Source: Ectobius pallidus
Taxonomy: Eukaryota > Arthropoda > Insecta > Blattodea > Ectobiidae
Length of the DNA stretch: 64,000 nucleotides
Assembly: GCA_964059195.1 (NCBI GenBank)
Contig: CAXKWD010000007.1
Location: 152,603,269-152,667,268 of the forward strand
Direction: 5' to 3'
The notes under the pieces were generated by a model, which saw only the letters and a list, made by a program, of their open reading frames with translations, did no database searches and was not told the origin of the DNA. The position numbers were made by a program, and so were the translations under genes. Positions 27,591 through 41,319 of the stretch are shown one piece after another (the stretch's first letter is position 1; the number at the start of each line of letters is the position of its first letter).

Positions 27591-30500
27591 TTAGCCTTCT
27601 ACGAATTCTGGGTGCATTTTTCGAAATTTTCAAAGGGGTTAGCCTTCTACGAATTCTGGGTGCATTTTTCGAAATTTTCAAAGGGGTTAGCCTTCTACGA
27701 ATTCTGGGTGCATTTTTCGAAATTTTCAAAGGGGTTAGCCTTCTACGAATTCTGGGTGCATTTTTCGAAATTTTCAAAGGGGTTAGCCTTCTACGAATTC
27801 TGGGTGGATTTTTCGAAATTTTCAAAGGGGTTAGTCTTTTACGAATTCTGGGTGCATTTTTCGAAATTTTCAAAGGGGTTAGCCTTCTAGGAATTCTGGG
27901 TGCATTTTTCGAAATTTTCAAAGGGGTTAGCCTTCTACGAATTCTGGGTGCATTTTTCGAAATTTTCAAAGGGGTTAGCCTTCTACGAATTCTGGGTGCA
28001 TTTTTCGAAATTTTCAAAGGGGTGGGGCCTACTACGAATTCTGGGTGTCTTTTTCGAAATTTTCAAAGGGGTTAGCCTTCTACGAATTCTGGGTGCATTT
28101 TTCGAAATTTTCAAAGGGGTTAGCCTTCTAGGAATTCTGGGTGCATTTTTCGAAATTTTCAAAGGGGTTAGCCTTCTACGAATTCTGGGTGCATTTTTTG
28201 AAATTTTCAAAGGGGTTAGCCTTCTACGAATTCTGGGTGAATTTTTCGAAATTTTCAAAGGGGTTAGCCTTCTACGAATTCTGGGTGCATTTTTCGAAAT
28301 TTTCAAAGGGGTTAGCCTTCTACGAATTCTGGGTGCATTTTTCGAAATTTTCAAAGGGGTATGCCTTCTACGAATTCTGGGTGCATTTTTCGAAATTTTC
28401 AAAGGGGTTAGCCTTCTACGAATTCTGGGTGTATTTTTCGAAATTTTCAAAGGGGTTAGCCTTCTAGGAATTCTGGGTGCATTTTTCGAAATTTTCAAAG
28501 GGGTTAGCCTTTTACGAATTCTGGGTGCATTTTTCGAAATTTTCAAAGGGGTTAGCCTTCTAGGAATTCTGGGTGCATTTTTCGAAATTTTCATTTTTCG
28601 AAATTTTCAAAGGAGTTAGCCTTCTAGGAATTCTGGGTGTATTTTTCCAAATTTTCAAAGGGGTTAGCCTTCTACGAATTCTGGGTGCATTTTTCGAAAT
28701 TTTCAAAGGGGTTAGCCTTCTAGGAATTCTGGGTGCATTTTTCGAAATTTTCAAAGGGGTTAGCCTTCTAGGAATTCTGGGTGCATTTTTCGAAATTTTC
28801 AAAGGGGTTAGCCTTCTACGAATTCTGGGTGCATTTTTCGAAATTTTCAAAGGGGTTAGCCTTCTACGAATTCTGGGTGCATTTTTCGAAATTTTCAAAG
28901 GGGTTAGCCTTCTACGAATTCTGGGTGCATTTTTCGAAATTTTCAAAGGGGTTAGCCTTCTAGGAATTCTGGGTGCATTTTTCGAAATTTTCAAAAGGGT
29001 TAGCCTTTTACGAATTCTGGGTGCATTTTTCGAAATTTTCATTTTTCGAAATTTTCAAAGGGGTTAGCCTTCTAGGAATTCTGGGTGCATTTTTCGAAAT
29101 TTTCAAAGGGGTTAGCCTTCTACGAATTCTGGGTGCATTTTTCGAAATTTTCAAAGGGGTTAGCCTTCTAGGAATTCTGGGTGCATTTTTCAAAATTTTC
29201 AAAGGGGTTAGCCTTCTACGAATTCTTGGTGTATTTTTCGAAATTTTCAAAGGGGTTAGCCTTCTAGGAATTCTGGGTGTATTTTTCCAAATTTTCAAAG
29301 GGGTTAGCCTTTTACGAATTCTGGGTGCATTTTTCGAAATTTTCAAAGGGGTTAGCCTTCTAGGAATTCTGGGTGCATTTTTCGAAATTTTCAAAGGGGT
29401 TAGCCTTCTAGGAATTCTGGGTGCAATTTCGAAATTTTCAAAGGGGTTAGCCTTCTACGAATTCTGGGTGCATTTTTCGAAATTTTCAAAGGGCCTTCTA
29501 CGAATTCTGGGTGTATTTTTCGAAATTTTCAAAGGGGTTAGCCTTCTACGAATTCTGGGTGCATTTTTCGAAATTTTCAAAGGGGTTAGCCTTCTACCAA
29601 TTCTGGGTGCATTTTTCGAAATTTTCAAAGGGGTTAGCCTTCTAGGAATTCTGGGTGCATTTTTCGAAATTTTCAAAAGGGTTAGCCTTCTAGGAATTCT
29701 GGGTGTATTTTTCCAAATTTTCAAAGGGGTTAGCCTTCTACGAATTCTGGGTGTATTTTTCGAAATTTTCAAAGGGGTTAGCCTTCTACAAATTCTGGGT
29801 GCATTTTTCGAGATTTTCAAAGGGGTTAGCCTTCTACGAATTCTGGGTGCATTTTTCGAAATTTTCAAAGGGGTTAGCCTTCTACGAATTCTGGGTGTAT
29901 TTTTCGAAATTTTCAAAGGGGTTAGCCTTCTACGAATTCTGGGTGCATTTTTCGAAATTTTCAAAGGGGTTAGCCTTTTACGAATTCTGGGTGCATTTTT
30001 CGAAATTTTCAAAGGGGTTAGCCTTCTACGAATTCTGGGTGCATTTTTCGAAATTTTCAAAGGGGTTAGCCTTCTACGAATTCTGGGTGCATTTTTCGAA
30101 ATTTTCAAAGGGGTTAGCCTACTACGAATTCTGGGTGTCTTTTTCGAAATTTTCAAAGGGGTTAGCCTTCTACGAATTCTGGGTGCATTTTTCGAAATTT
30201 TCAAAGGGGTTAGCCTTCTAGGAATTCTGGGTGCATTTTTCGAAATTTTCAAAGGGGTTAGCCTTCTACGAATTCTGGGTGTATTTTTGAAATTTTCAAA
30301 GGGGTTAGCCTTCTACGAATTCTGGGTGAATTTTTCGAAATTTTCAAAGGGGTTAGCCTTCTAGGAATTCTGGGTGCATTTTTCGAAATTTTCAAAGGGG
30401 TTAGCCTTCTAGGAATTCTGGATGAATTTTTCGATATTTTCAAAGGGGTTAGCCTTCTACGAATTCTGGGTGCATTTTTCGAAATTTTCAAAGGGGTTAG

Positions 30501-33500
30501 CCTTCTACGAATTCTGGGTGCATTTTTCGAAATTTTCAAAGGGGTTAGCCTTCTACGAATTCTGGGTGCATTTTTCGAAATTTTCAAAGGGGTTAGCCTT
30601 CTACGAATTCTGGGTGCATTTTTCGAAATTTTCAAAGGGGTTAGCCTACTACGAATTCTGGGTGTATTTTTCGAAATTTTCAAAGGGGTTAGCCTTCTAC
30701 GAATTCTGGATGCATTTTTCGAAATTTTCAAAGGGGTTAGCCTTCTAGGAATTCTGGGTGCATTTTTCGAAATTTTCAAAGGGGTTAGCCTTCTACGAAT
30801 TCTGGGTGTATTTTTCGAAATTTTCAAAGGGGTTAGCCTTCTACGAATTCTGGGTGCATTTTTCGAAATTTTCAAAGGGGTTAGCCTTCTACGAATTCTG
30901 GGTGCATTTTTCGAAATTTTCAAAGGGGTTAGCCTTCTACGAATTCTGGGTGTATTTTTCGAAATTTTCAAAGGGGTTAGCCTTCTACGAATTCTGGGTG
31001 GATTTTTCGAAATTTTCAAAGGGGTTAGCCTTTTACGAATTCTGTGTGCATTTTTCGAAATTTTCAAAGGGGTTAGCCTTCTACGAATTCTGGGTGAATT
31101 TTTCGAAATTTTCAAAGGGGTTAGCCTTCTACGAATTCTGGGTGCATTTTTCGAAATTTTCAAAGGGGTTAGCCTTCTACGAAATCTGGGTGCATTTTTC
31201 GAAATTTTCAAAGGGGTTAGCCTTCTACGAATTCTGGGTGCATTTTTCGAAATTTTCAAAGGGGTTAGCCTTCTACCAATTATGGGTGCATTTTTCGAAA
31301 TTTTCAAAGGGGTTAGCCTTCTACGAATTCTGGGTGCATTTGTCGAAATTTTCTAGGAATTCTGGGTGCATTTTTCGAAATTTTCAAAGGGGTTAGCCTT
31401 CTACGAATTCTGGGTGCATTTTTCGAAATTTTCAAAGGGGTTAGCCTTCTAGGAATTCTGGGTGCATTTTTCGAAAATTTCAAAGGGGTTAGCCTTCTAC
31501 GAATTCTGGGTGCATTTTTCGAAATTTTCAAAGGGGTTAGCCTTCTAGGAATTCTGGGTGCATTTTTCGAAATTTTCAAAGGGGTTAGCCTTCTAGGAAT
31601 TCTGGGTGCTTTTTCGAAATTTTCAAAGGGGTTAGCCTTCTAGGAATTCTGGGTGCATTTTTCGAAATTTTCAAAAGGGTTAGCCTTCTAGGAATTCTGG
31701 GTGTATTTTTCAAATTTTCAAAGGGGTTAGCCTTCTAGGAATTCTGGGTGCATTTTTCGAAATTTTCAAAGGGGTTAGCCTTCTACGAATTCTGGGTCCA
31801 TTTTTCGAAATTTTCAAAGGGGTTAGCCTTCTAGGAATTCTGGGTGCATTTTTCGAAATTTTCAAAGGGGTTAGCCTTCTACGAATTCTGGGTGCATTTT
31901 TCGAAATTTTCAAAGGGGTTAGCCTTCTACGAATTCTGGGTGCATTTTTCGAAATTTTCAAAGGGGTTAGCCTACTACGAATTCTAGGTGTCTTTTTCGA
32001 AATTTTCAAAGGGGTTAGCCTTCTACGAATTCTGTGTGCATTTTTCGAAATTTTCAAAGGGGTTAGCCTTCTAGGAATTCTGGGTGCATTTTTCGAAATT
32101 TTCAAAGGGGTTAGCCTTCTACGAATTCTGGGTGTATTTTTGAAATTTTCAAAGGGGTTTGCCTTCTACGAATTCTGGGTGAATTTTTCGAAATTTTCAA
32201 AGGGGTTAGCCTTCTAGGAATTCTGGGTGCATTTTTCGAAATTTTCAAAGGGGTTAGCCTTCTAGGAATTCTGGGTGAATTTTTCGATATTTTCAAAGGG
32301 GTTAGCCTTCTAGGAATTCTGGGTGCATTTTTCGAAATTTTCAAAGGGGTTAGCCTTCTACGAATTCTGGGTGCATTTTTCGAATTTTCAAAGGGGTTAG
32401 CCTTCTACGAATTCTGGGTGCATTTTTCGAAATTTTCAAAGGGGTTAGCCTTCTACGAATTCTCGGTGCATTTTTCGAAATTTTCAAAGGGGTTAGCCTT
32501 CTTCGAATTCTGGGTGCATTTTTCGAAATTTTCAAAGGGGTTAGCCTTCTACGAATTCTGGGTGTATTTTTCGAAATTTTCAAAGGGGTTAGCCTTCTAC
32601 GAATTCTGGGTGCATTTTTCGAAATTTTCAAAGGGGTTAGCCTTCTACGAATTCTGGGTGCATTTTTCGAAATTTTCAAAGGGGTTAGCCTTCTACGAAT
32701 TCTGGGTGCATTTTTCGAAATTTTCAAAGGGGTTAGCCTTCTACGAATTCTGGGTGCATTTTTCGAAATTTTCAAAGGGGTTAGTCTTTTACGAATTCTG
32801 GGTGCATTTTTCGAAATTTTCAAAGGGGTTAGCCTTCTAGGAATTCTGGGTGCATTTTTCGAAATTTTCAAAGGGGTTAGCCTTCTACGAATTCTGGGTG
32901 CATTTGTCGAAATTTTCTAGGATTCTGGGTGCATTTTTCGAAATTTTCAAAGGGGTTAGCCTTCTAGGAATTCTGGGTGCATTTTTCGAAATTTTCAAAG
33001 GGGTGGGGCCTACTACGAATTCTGGGTGTCTTTTTCGAAATTTTCAAAGGGGTTAGCCTTCTACGAATTCTGGGTGCATTTTTCGAAATTTTCAAAGGGG
33101 TTAGCCTTCTACGAATTCTGGGTGCATTTTTCGAAATTTTCAAAGGGGTTAGCCTTCTACGAATTCTGGGTGCATTTTTCGAAATTTTCAAAGGGGTTAG
33201 CCTACTACGAATTCTGGGTGTATTTTTCGAAATTTTCAAAGGGGTTAGCCTTCTACGAATTCTGGATGCATTTTTCGAAATTTTCAAAGGGGTTAGCCTT
33301 CTAGGAATTCTGGGTGCATTTTTCGAAATTTTCAAAGGGGTTAGCCTTCTACGAATTCTGGGTGTATTTTTCGAAATTTTCAAAGGGGTTAGCCTTCTAC
33401 GAATTCTGGGTGCATTTTTCGAAATTTTCAAAGGGGTTAGCCTTCTACGAATTCTGGGTGCATTTTTCGAAATTTTCAAAGGGGTTAGCCTTCTACGAAT

Positions 33501-36500
33501 TCTGGGTGTATTTTTCGAAATTTTCAAAGGGGTTAGCCTTCTACGAATTCTGGGTGGATTTTTCGAAATTTTCAAAGGGGTTAGCCTTTTACGAATTCTG
33601 TGTGCATTTTTCGAAATTTTCAAAGGGGTTAGCCTTCTACGAATTCTGGGTGAATTTTTCGAAATTTTCAAAGGGGTTAGCCTTCTATTAATTCTGGGTG
33701 CATTTTTCGAAATTTTCAAAGGGGTTAGCCTTCTACGAAATCTGGGTGCATTTTTCGAAATTTTCAAAGGGGTTAGCCTTCTACGAATTCTGGGTGCATT
33801 TTTCGAAATTTTCAAAGGGGTTAGCCTTCTACCAATTATGGGTGCATTTTTCGAAATTTTCAAAGGGGTTAGCCTTCTACGAATTCTGGGTGCATTTGTC
33901 GAAATTTTCTAGGAATTCTGGGTGCATTTTTCGAAATTTTCAAAGGGGTTAGCCTTCTACGAATTCTGGGTGCATTTTTCGAAATTTTCAAAGGGGTTAG
34001 CCTTCTAGGAATTCTGGGTGCATTTTTCGAAAATTTCAAAGGGGTTAGCCTTCTACGAATTCTGGGTGCATTTTTCGAAATTTTCAAAGGGGTTAGCCTT
34101 CTAGGAATTCTGGGTGCATTTTTCGAAATTTTCAAAGGGGTTAGCCTTCTAGGAATTCTGGGTGCTTTTTCGAAATTTTCAAAGGGGTTAGCCTTCTAGG
34201 AATTCTGGGTGCATTTTTCGAAATTTTCAAAAGGGTTAGCCTTCTAGGAATTCTGGGTGTATTTTTCAAATTTTCAAAGGGGTTAGCCTTCTAGGAATTC
34301 TGGGTGCATTTTTCGAAATTTTCAAAGGGGTTAGCCTTCTACGAATTCTGGGTCCATTTTTCGAAATTTTCAAAGGGGTTAGCCTTCTAGGAATTCTGGG
34401 TGCATTTTTCGAAATTTTCAAAGGGGTTAGCCTTCTACGAATTCTGGGTGCATTTTTCGAAATTTTCAAAGGGGTTAGCCTTCTACGAATTCTGGGTGCA
34501 TTTTTCGAAATTTTCAAAGGGGTTAGCCTACTACGAATTCTAGGTGTCTTTTTCGAAATTTTCAAAGGGGTTAGCCTTCTACGAATTCTGTGTGCATTTT
34601 TCGAAATTTTCAAAGGGGTTAGCCTTCTAGGAATTCTGGGTGCATTTTTCGAAATTTTCAAAGGGGTTAGCCTTCTACGAATTCTGGGTGTATTTTTGAA
34701 ATTTACAAAGGGGTTTGCCTTCTACGAATTCTGGGTGAATTTTTCGAAATTTTCAAAGGGGTTAGCCTTCTAGGAATTCTGGGTGCATTTTTCGAAATTT
34801 TCAAAGGGGTTAGCCTTCTAGGAATTCTGGGTGAATTTTTCGATATTTTCAAAGGGGTTAGCCTTCTAGGAATTCTGGGTGCATTTTTCGAAATTTTCAA
34901 AGGGGTTAGCCTTCTACGAATTCTGGGTGCATTTTTCGAAATTTTCAAAGGGGTTAGCCTTCTACGAATTCTCGGTGCATTTTTCGAAATTTTCAAAGGG
35001 GTTAGCCTTCTTCGAATTCTGGGTGCATTTTTCGAAATTTTCAAAGGGGTTAGCCTTCTACGAATTCTGGGTGTATTTTTCGAAATTTTCAAAGGGGTTA
35101 GCCTTCTACGAATTCTGGGTGCATTTTTCGAAATTTTCAAAGGGGTTAGCCTTCTACGAATTCTGGGTGCATTTTTCGAAATTTTCAAAGGGGTTAGCCT
35201 TCTACGAATTCTGGGTGCATTTTTCGAAATTTTCAAAGGGGTTAGCCTTCTACGAATTCTGGGTGCATTTTTCGAAATTTTCAAAGGGGTTAGTCTTTTA
35301 CGAATTCTGGGTGCATTTTTCGAAATTTTCAAAGGGGTTAGCCTTCTAGGAATTCTGGGTGCATTTTTCGAAATTTTCAAAGGGGTTAGCCTTCTACGAA
35401 TTCTGGGTGCATTTTTCGAAATTTTCAAAGGGGTTAGCCTTCTACGAATTCTGGGTGCATTTTTTGAAATTTTCAAAGGGGTTAGCCTTCTACGAATTCT
35501 GGGTGAATTTTTCGAAATTTTCAAAGGGGTTAGCCTTCTAGGAATTCTGGGTGCATTTTTCGAAATTTTCAAAGGGGTTAGCCTTCTACGAATTCTGGGT
35601 GCATTTTTCGAAATTTTCAAAGGGGTTAGCCTACTACGAATTCTGGGTGCATTTTTCGAAATTTTCAAAGGGGTTAGCCTTCTACGAATTCTGGGTGTAT
35701 TTTCGAAATTTTCAAAGGGGTTAGCCTTCTACGAATTCTGGGTGTATTTTCGAAATTTTCAAAGGGGTTAGCCTTCTACGAATTCTGGGTGCATTTTTCG
35801 AAATTTTCAAAGGGGTTAGCCTTCTAGGTATATTTTTCGAAATTTTCAAAGGGTAGCCTTCTAGGAATTCTGGGTGAATTTTTCGAAATTTTCAAAGGGG
35901 TTAGCCATCTAGGAATTCTGGGTGCATTTTTCGAAATTTTCAAAGGGGTTAGCCTTCTACGAATTCTGGGTGCATTTTTCGAAATTTTCAAAGGGGTTAG
36001 CCTTCTACGAATTCTGGGTGCATTTTTCGAAATTTTCAAAGGGGTATGCCTTCTACGAATTCTGGGTGCATTTTTCGAAATTTTCAAAGGGGTTAGCCTT
36101 CTACGAATTCTGGGTGTATTTTTCGAAATTTTCAAAGGGGTTAGCCTTCTAGGAATTCTGGGTGCATTTTTCGAAATTTTCAAAGGGGTTAGCCTTTTAC
36201 GAATTCTGGGTGCATTTTTCGAAATTTTCAAAGGGGTTAGCCTTCTAGGAATTCTGGGTGCATTTTTCGAAATTTTCATTTTTCGAAATTTTCAAAGGGG
36301 TTAGCCTTCTAGGAATTCTGGGTGTATTTTTCCAAATTTTCAAAGGGGTTAGCCTTCTAGGAATTCTGGGTGCATTTTTCGAAATTTTCAAAGGGGTTAG
36401 CCTTCTAGGAATTCTGGGTGCATTTTTCGAAATTTTCAAAGGGGTTAGCCTTCTAGGAATTCTGGGTGCATTTTTCGAAATTTTCAAAGGGGTTAGCCTT

Positions 36501-39500
36501 CTACGAATTCTGGGTGCATTTTTCGAAATTTTCAAAGGGGTTAGCCTTCTACGAATTCTGGGTGCATTTTTCGAAATTTTCAAAGGGGTTAGCCTTCTAC
36601 GAATTCTGGGTGCATTTTTCGAAATTTTCAAAGGGGTTAGCCTTCTAGGAATTCTGGGTGCATTTTTCGAAATTTTCAAAGGGGTTAGCCTTTTACGAAT
36701 TCTGGGTGCATTTTTCGAAATTTTCATTTTTCGAAATTTTCAAAGGGGTTAGCCTTCTAGGAATTCTGGGTGCATTTTTCGAAATTTTCAAAGGGGTTAG
36801 CCTTCTACGAATTCTGGGTGCATTTTTCGAAATTTTCAAAGGGGTTAGCCTTCTAGGAATTCTGGGTGCATTTTTCAAAATTTTCAAAGGGGTTAGCCTT
36901 CTACGAATTCTTGGTGTATTTTTCGAAATTTTCAAAGGGGTTAGCCTTCTAGGAATTCTGGGTGTATTTTTCCAAATTTTCAAAGGGGTTAGCCTTTTAC
37001 GAATTCTGGGTGCATTTTTCGAAATTTTCAAAGGGGTTAGCCTTCTAGGAATTCTGGGTGCATTTTTCGAAATTTTCAAAGGGGTTAGCCTTCTAGGAAT
37101 TCTGGGTGCAATTTCGAAATTTTCAAAGGGGTTAGCCTTCTACGAATTCTGGGTGCATTTTTCGAAATTTTCAAAGGGCCTTCTACGAATTCTGGGTGTA
37201 TTTTTCGAAATTTTCAAAGGGGTTAGCCTTCTACGAATTCTGGGTGCATTTTTCGAAATTTTCAAAGGGGTTAGCCTTCTACCAATTCTGGGTGCATTTT
37301 TCGAAATTTTCAAAGGGGTTAGCCTTCTAGGAATTCTGGGTGCATTTTTCGAAATTTTCAAAAGGGTTAGCCTTCTAGGAATTCTGGGTGTATTTTTCCA
37401 AATTTTCAAAGGGGTTAGCCTTCTAGGAATTCTGGGTGCATTTTTCGAAATTTTCAAAGGGGTTAGCCTTCTACGAATTCTGGGTGTATTTTTCGAAATT
37501 TTCAAAGGGGTTAGCCTTCTACAAATTCTGGGTGCATTTTTCGAGATTTTCAAAGGGGTTAGCCTTCTACGAATTCTGGGTGCATTTTTCGAAATTTTCA
37601 AAGGGGTTAGCCTTCTACGAATTCTGGGTGTATTTTTCGAAATTTTCAAAGGGGTTAGCCTTCTACGAATTCTGGGTGCATTTTTCGAAATTTTCAAAGG
37701 GGTTAGCCTTTTACGAATTCTGGGTGCATTTTTCGAAATTTTCAAAGGGGTTAGCCTTCTACGAATTCTGGGTGCATTTTTCGAAATTTTCAAAGGGGTT
37801 AGCCTTCTACGAATTCTGGGTGCATTTTTCGAAATTTTCAAAGGGGTTAGCCTACTACGAATTCTGGGTGTCTTTTTCGAAATTTTCAAAGGGGTTAGCC
37901 TTCTACGAATTCTGGGTGCATTTTTCGAAATTTTCAAAGGGGTTAGCCTTCTAGGAATTCTGGGTGCATTTTTCGAAATTTTCAAAGGGGTTAGCCTTCT
38001 ACGAATTCTGGGTGTATTTTTGAAATTTTCAAAGGGGTTAGCCTTCTACGAATTCTGGGTGAATTTTTCGAAATTTTCAAAGGGGTTAGCCTTCTAGGAA
38101 TTCTGGGTGCATTTTTCGAAATTTTCAAAGGGGTTAGCCTTCTAGGAATTCTGGATGAATTTTTCGATATTTTCAAAGGGGTTAGCCTTCTACGAATTCT
38201 GGGTGCATTTTTCGAAATTTTCAAAGGGGTTAGCCTTCTACGAATTCTGGGTGCATTTTTCGAAATTTTCAAAGGGGTTAGCCTTCTACGAATTCTGGGT
38301 GCATTTTTCGAAATTTTCAAAGGGGTTAGCCTTCTACGAATTCTGGGTGCATTTTTCGAAATTTTCAAAGGGGTTAGCCTACTACGAATTCTGGGTGTAT
38401 TTTTCGAAATTTTCAAAGGGGTTAGCCTTCTACGAATTCTGGATGCATTTTTCGAAATTTTCAAAGGGGTTAGCCTTCTAGGAATTCTGGGTGCATTTTT
38501 CGAAATTTTCAAAGGGGTTAGCCTTCTACGAATTCTGGGTGTATTTTCGAAATTTTCAAAGGGGTTAGCCTTCTACGAATTCTGGGTGCATTTTTCGAAA
38601 TTTTCAAAGGGGTTAGCCTTCTAGGAATTCTAGGTGCATTTTTCGAAATTTTCAAAGGGTAGCCTTCTAGGAATTCTGGGTGAATTTTTCGAAATTTTCA
38701 AAGGGGTTAGCCATCTAGGAATTCTGGGTGCATTTTTCGAAATTTTCAAAGGGGTTAGCCTTCTACGAATTCTGGGTGCATTTTTCGAAATTTTCAAAGG
38801 GGTTAGACTTCTACGAATTCTGGGTGCATTATTCGAAATTTTCAAAGGGGTATGCCTTCTACGAATTCTGGGTGCATTTTTCGAAATTTTCAAAGGGGTT
38901 AGCCTTCTACGAATTCTGGGTGTATTTTTCGAAATTTTCAAAGGGGTTAGCCTTCTAGGAATTCTGGGTGCATTTTTCGAAATTTTCAAAGGGGTTAGCC
39001 TTTTACGAATTCTGGGTGCATTTTTCGAAATTTTCAAAGGGGTTAGCCTTCTAGGAATTCTGGGTGCATTTTTCGAAATTTTCAAAGGGGTTAGCCTTCT
39101 AGGAATTCTGGGTGCATTTTTCGAAATTTTCAAAGGGGTTAGCCTTCTAGGAATTCTGGGTGTATTTTTCCAAATTTTCAAAGGGGTTAGCCTTCTACGA
39201 ATTCTGGGTGCATTTTTCGAAATTTTCAAAGGGGTTAGCCTTCTAGGAATTCTGGGTGCATTTTTCGAAATTTTCAAAGGGGTTAGCCTTCTAGGAATTC
39301 TGGGTGCATTTTTCGAAATTTTCAAAGGGGTTAGCCTTCTACTTATTCTGGGTGCATTTTTCGAAATTTTCAAAGGGGTTAGCCTTCTACGAATTCTGGG
39401 TGCATTTTTCGAAATTTTCAAAGGGGTTAGCCTTCTACGAATTCTGGGTGCATTTTTCGAAATTTTCAAAGGGGTTAGCCTTCTAGGAATTCTGGGTGCA

Positions 39501-41319
39501 TTTTTCGAAATTTTCAAAGGGGTTAGCCTTTTACGAATTCTGGGTGCATTTTTCGAAATTTTCAAAGGGGTTAGCCTTCTAGGAATTCTGGGTGCATTTT
39601 TCGAAATTTTCAAAGGGGTTAGCCTTCTAGGAATTCTGGGTGCATTTTTCGAAATTTTCAAAGGGGTTAGCCTTCTACGAATTCTGGGTGCATTTTTCGA
39701 AATTTTCAAAGGGGTTAGCCTTCTAGGAATTCTGGGTGCATTTTTCAAAATTCTACGAATTCTTGGTGTATTTTTCGAAATTTTCAAAGGGGTTAGCCTT
39801 CTACGAATTCTGGGTGCATTTTTCGAAATTTTCAAAGGGGTTAGCCTTCTACGAATTCTGGGTGCATTTTTCGAAATTTTCAAAGGGGTTAGCCTTCTAG
39901 GAATTCTGGGTGCATTTTTCGAAATTTTCAAAAGGGTTAGCCTTCTAGGAATTCTGGGTGTATTTTTCCAAATTTTCAAAGGGGTTAGCCTTCTAAGAAT
40001 TCTGGGTGCATTTTTCGAAATTTTCAAAGGGGTTAGCCTTCTACGAATTCTGGGTGTATTTTTCGAAATTTTCAAAGGGGTTAGCCTTCTACGAATTCTG
40101 GGTGCATTTTTCGAAATTTTCAAAGGGGTTAGCCTTGTTCGAATTCTGGGTGCATTTTTCGAAATTTTCAAAGGGGTTAGCCTTCTACGAATTCTGGGTG
40201 TATTTTTCGAAATTTTCAAAGGGGTTAGCCTTCTACGAATTCTGGGTGCATTTTTCGAAATTTTCAAAGGGGTTAGCCTTTTACGAATTCTGGGTGCATT
40301 TTTCGAAATTTTCAAAGGGGTTAGCCTTCTACGAATTCTGGGTGAATTTTTCGAAATTTTCAAAGGGGTTGGCCTTCTACGAATTCTGGGTGCATTTTTC
40401 GAAATTTTCAAAGGGGTTAGCCTTCTACGAAATCTGGGTGCATTTTTCGAAATTTTCAAAGGGGTTAGCCTTCTACGAATTCTGGGTGCATTTTTCGAAA
40501 TTTTCAAAGGGGTTAGCCTTCTACCAATTATGGGTGCATTTTTCGAAATTTTCAAAGGGGTTAGCCTTCTACGAATTCTGGGTGCATTTGTCGAAATTTT
40601 CTAGGATTCTGGGTGCATTTTTCGAAATTTTCAAAGGGGTTAGCCTTCTAGGAATTCTGGGTGCATTTTTCGAAATTTTCAAAGGGGTTAGCCTTCTAGG
40701 AATTCTGGGTGCATTTTTCGAAAATTTCAAAGGGGTTAGCCTTCTACGAATTCTGGGTGCATTTTTCGAAATTTTCAAAGGGGTTAGCCTTCTAGGAATT
40801 CTGGGTGCATTTTTCGAAATTTTCAAAGGGGTTAGCCTTCTAGGAATTCTGGGTGCATTTTTCGAAATTTTCAAAGGGGTTAGCCTTCTAGGAATTCTGG
40901 GTGCATTTTTCGAAATTTTCAAAAGGGTTAGCCTTCTAGGAATTCTGGGTGTATTTTTCAAATTTTCAAAGGGGTTAGCCTTCTAGGAATTCTGGGTGCA
41001 TTTTTCGAAATTTTCAAAGGGGTTAGCCTTCTAGGAATTCTTGGTGCATTTTTCGAAATTTTCAAAGGGGTTAGCCTTCTACGAATTCTGGGTGCATTTT
41101 TCGAAATTTTCAAAGGGGTTAGCCTTCTACGAATTCTGGGTGCATTATTCGAAATTTTCAAAGGGGTTAGCCTACTACGAATTCTAGGTGTCTTTTTCGA
41201 AATTTTCAAAGGGGTTAGCCTTCTACGAATTCTGTGTGCATTTTTCGAAATTTTCAAAGGGGTTAGCCTTCTAGGAATTCTGGGTGCATTTTTCGAAATT
41301 TTCAAAGGGGTTAGCCTTC

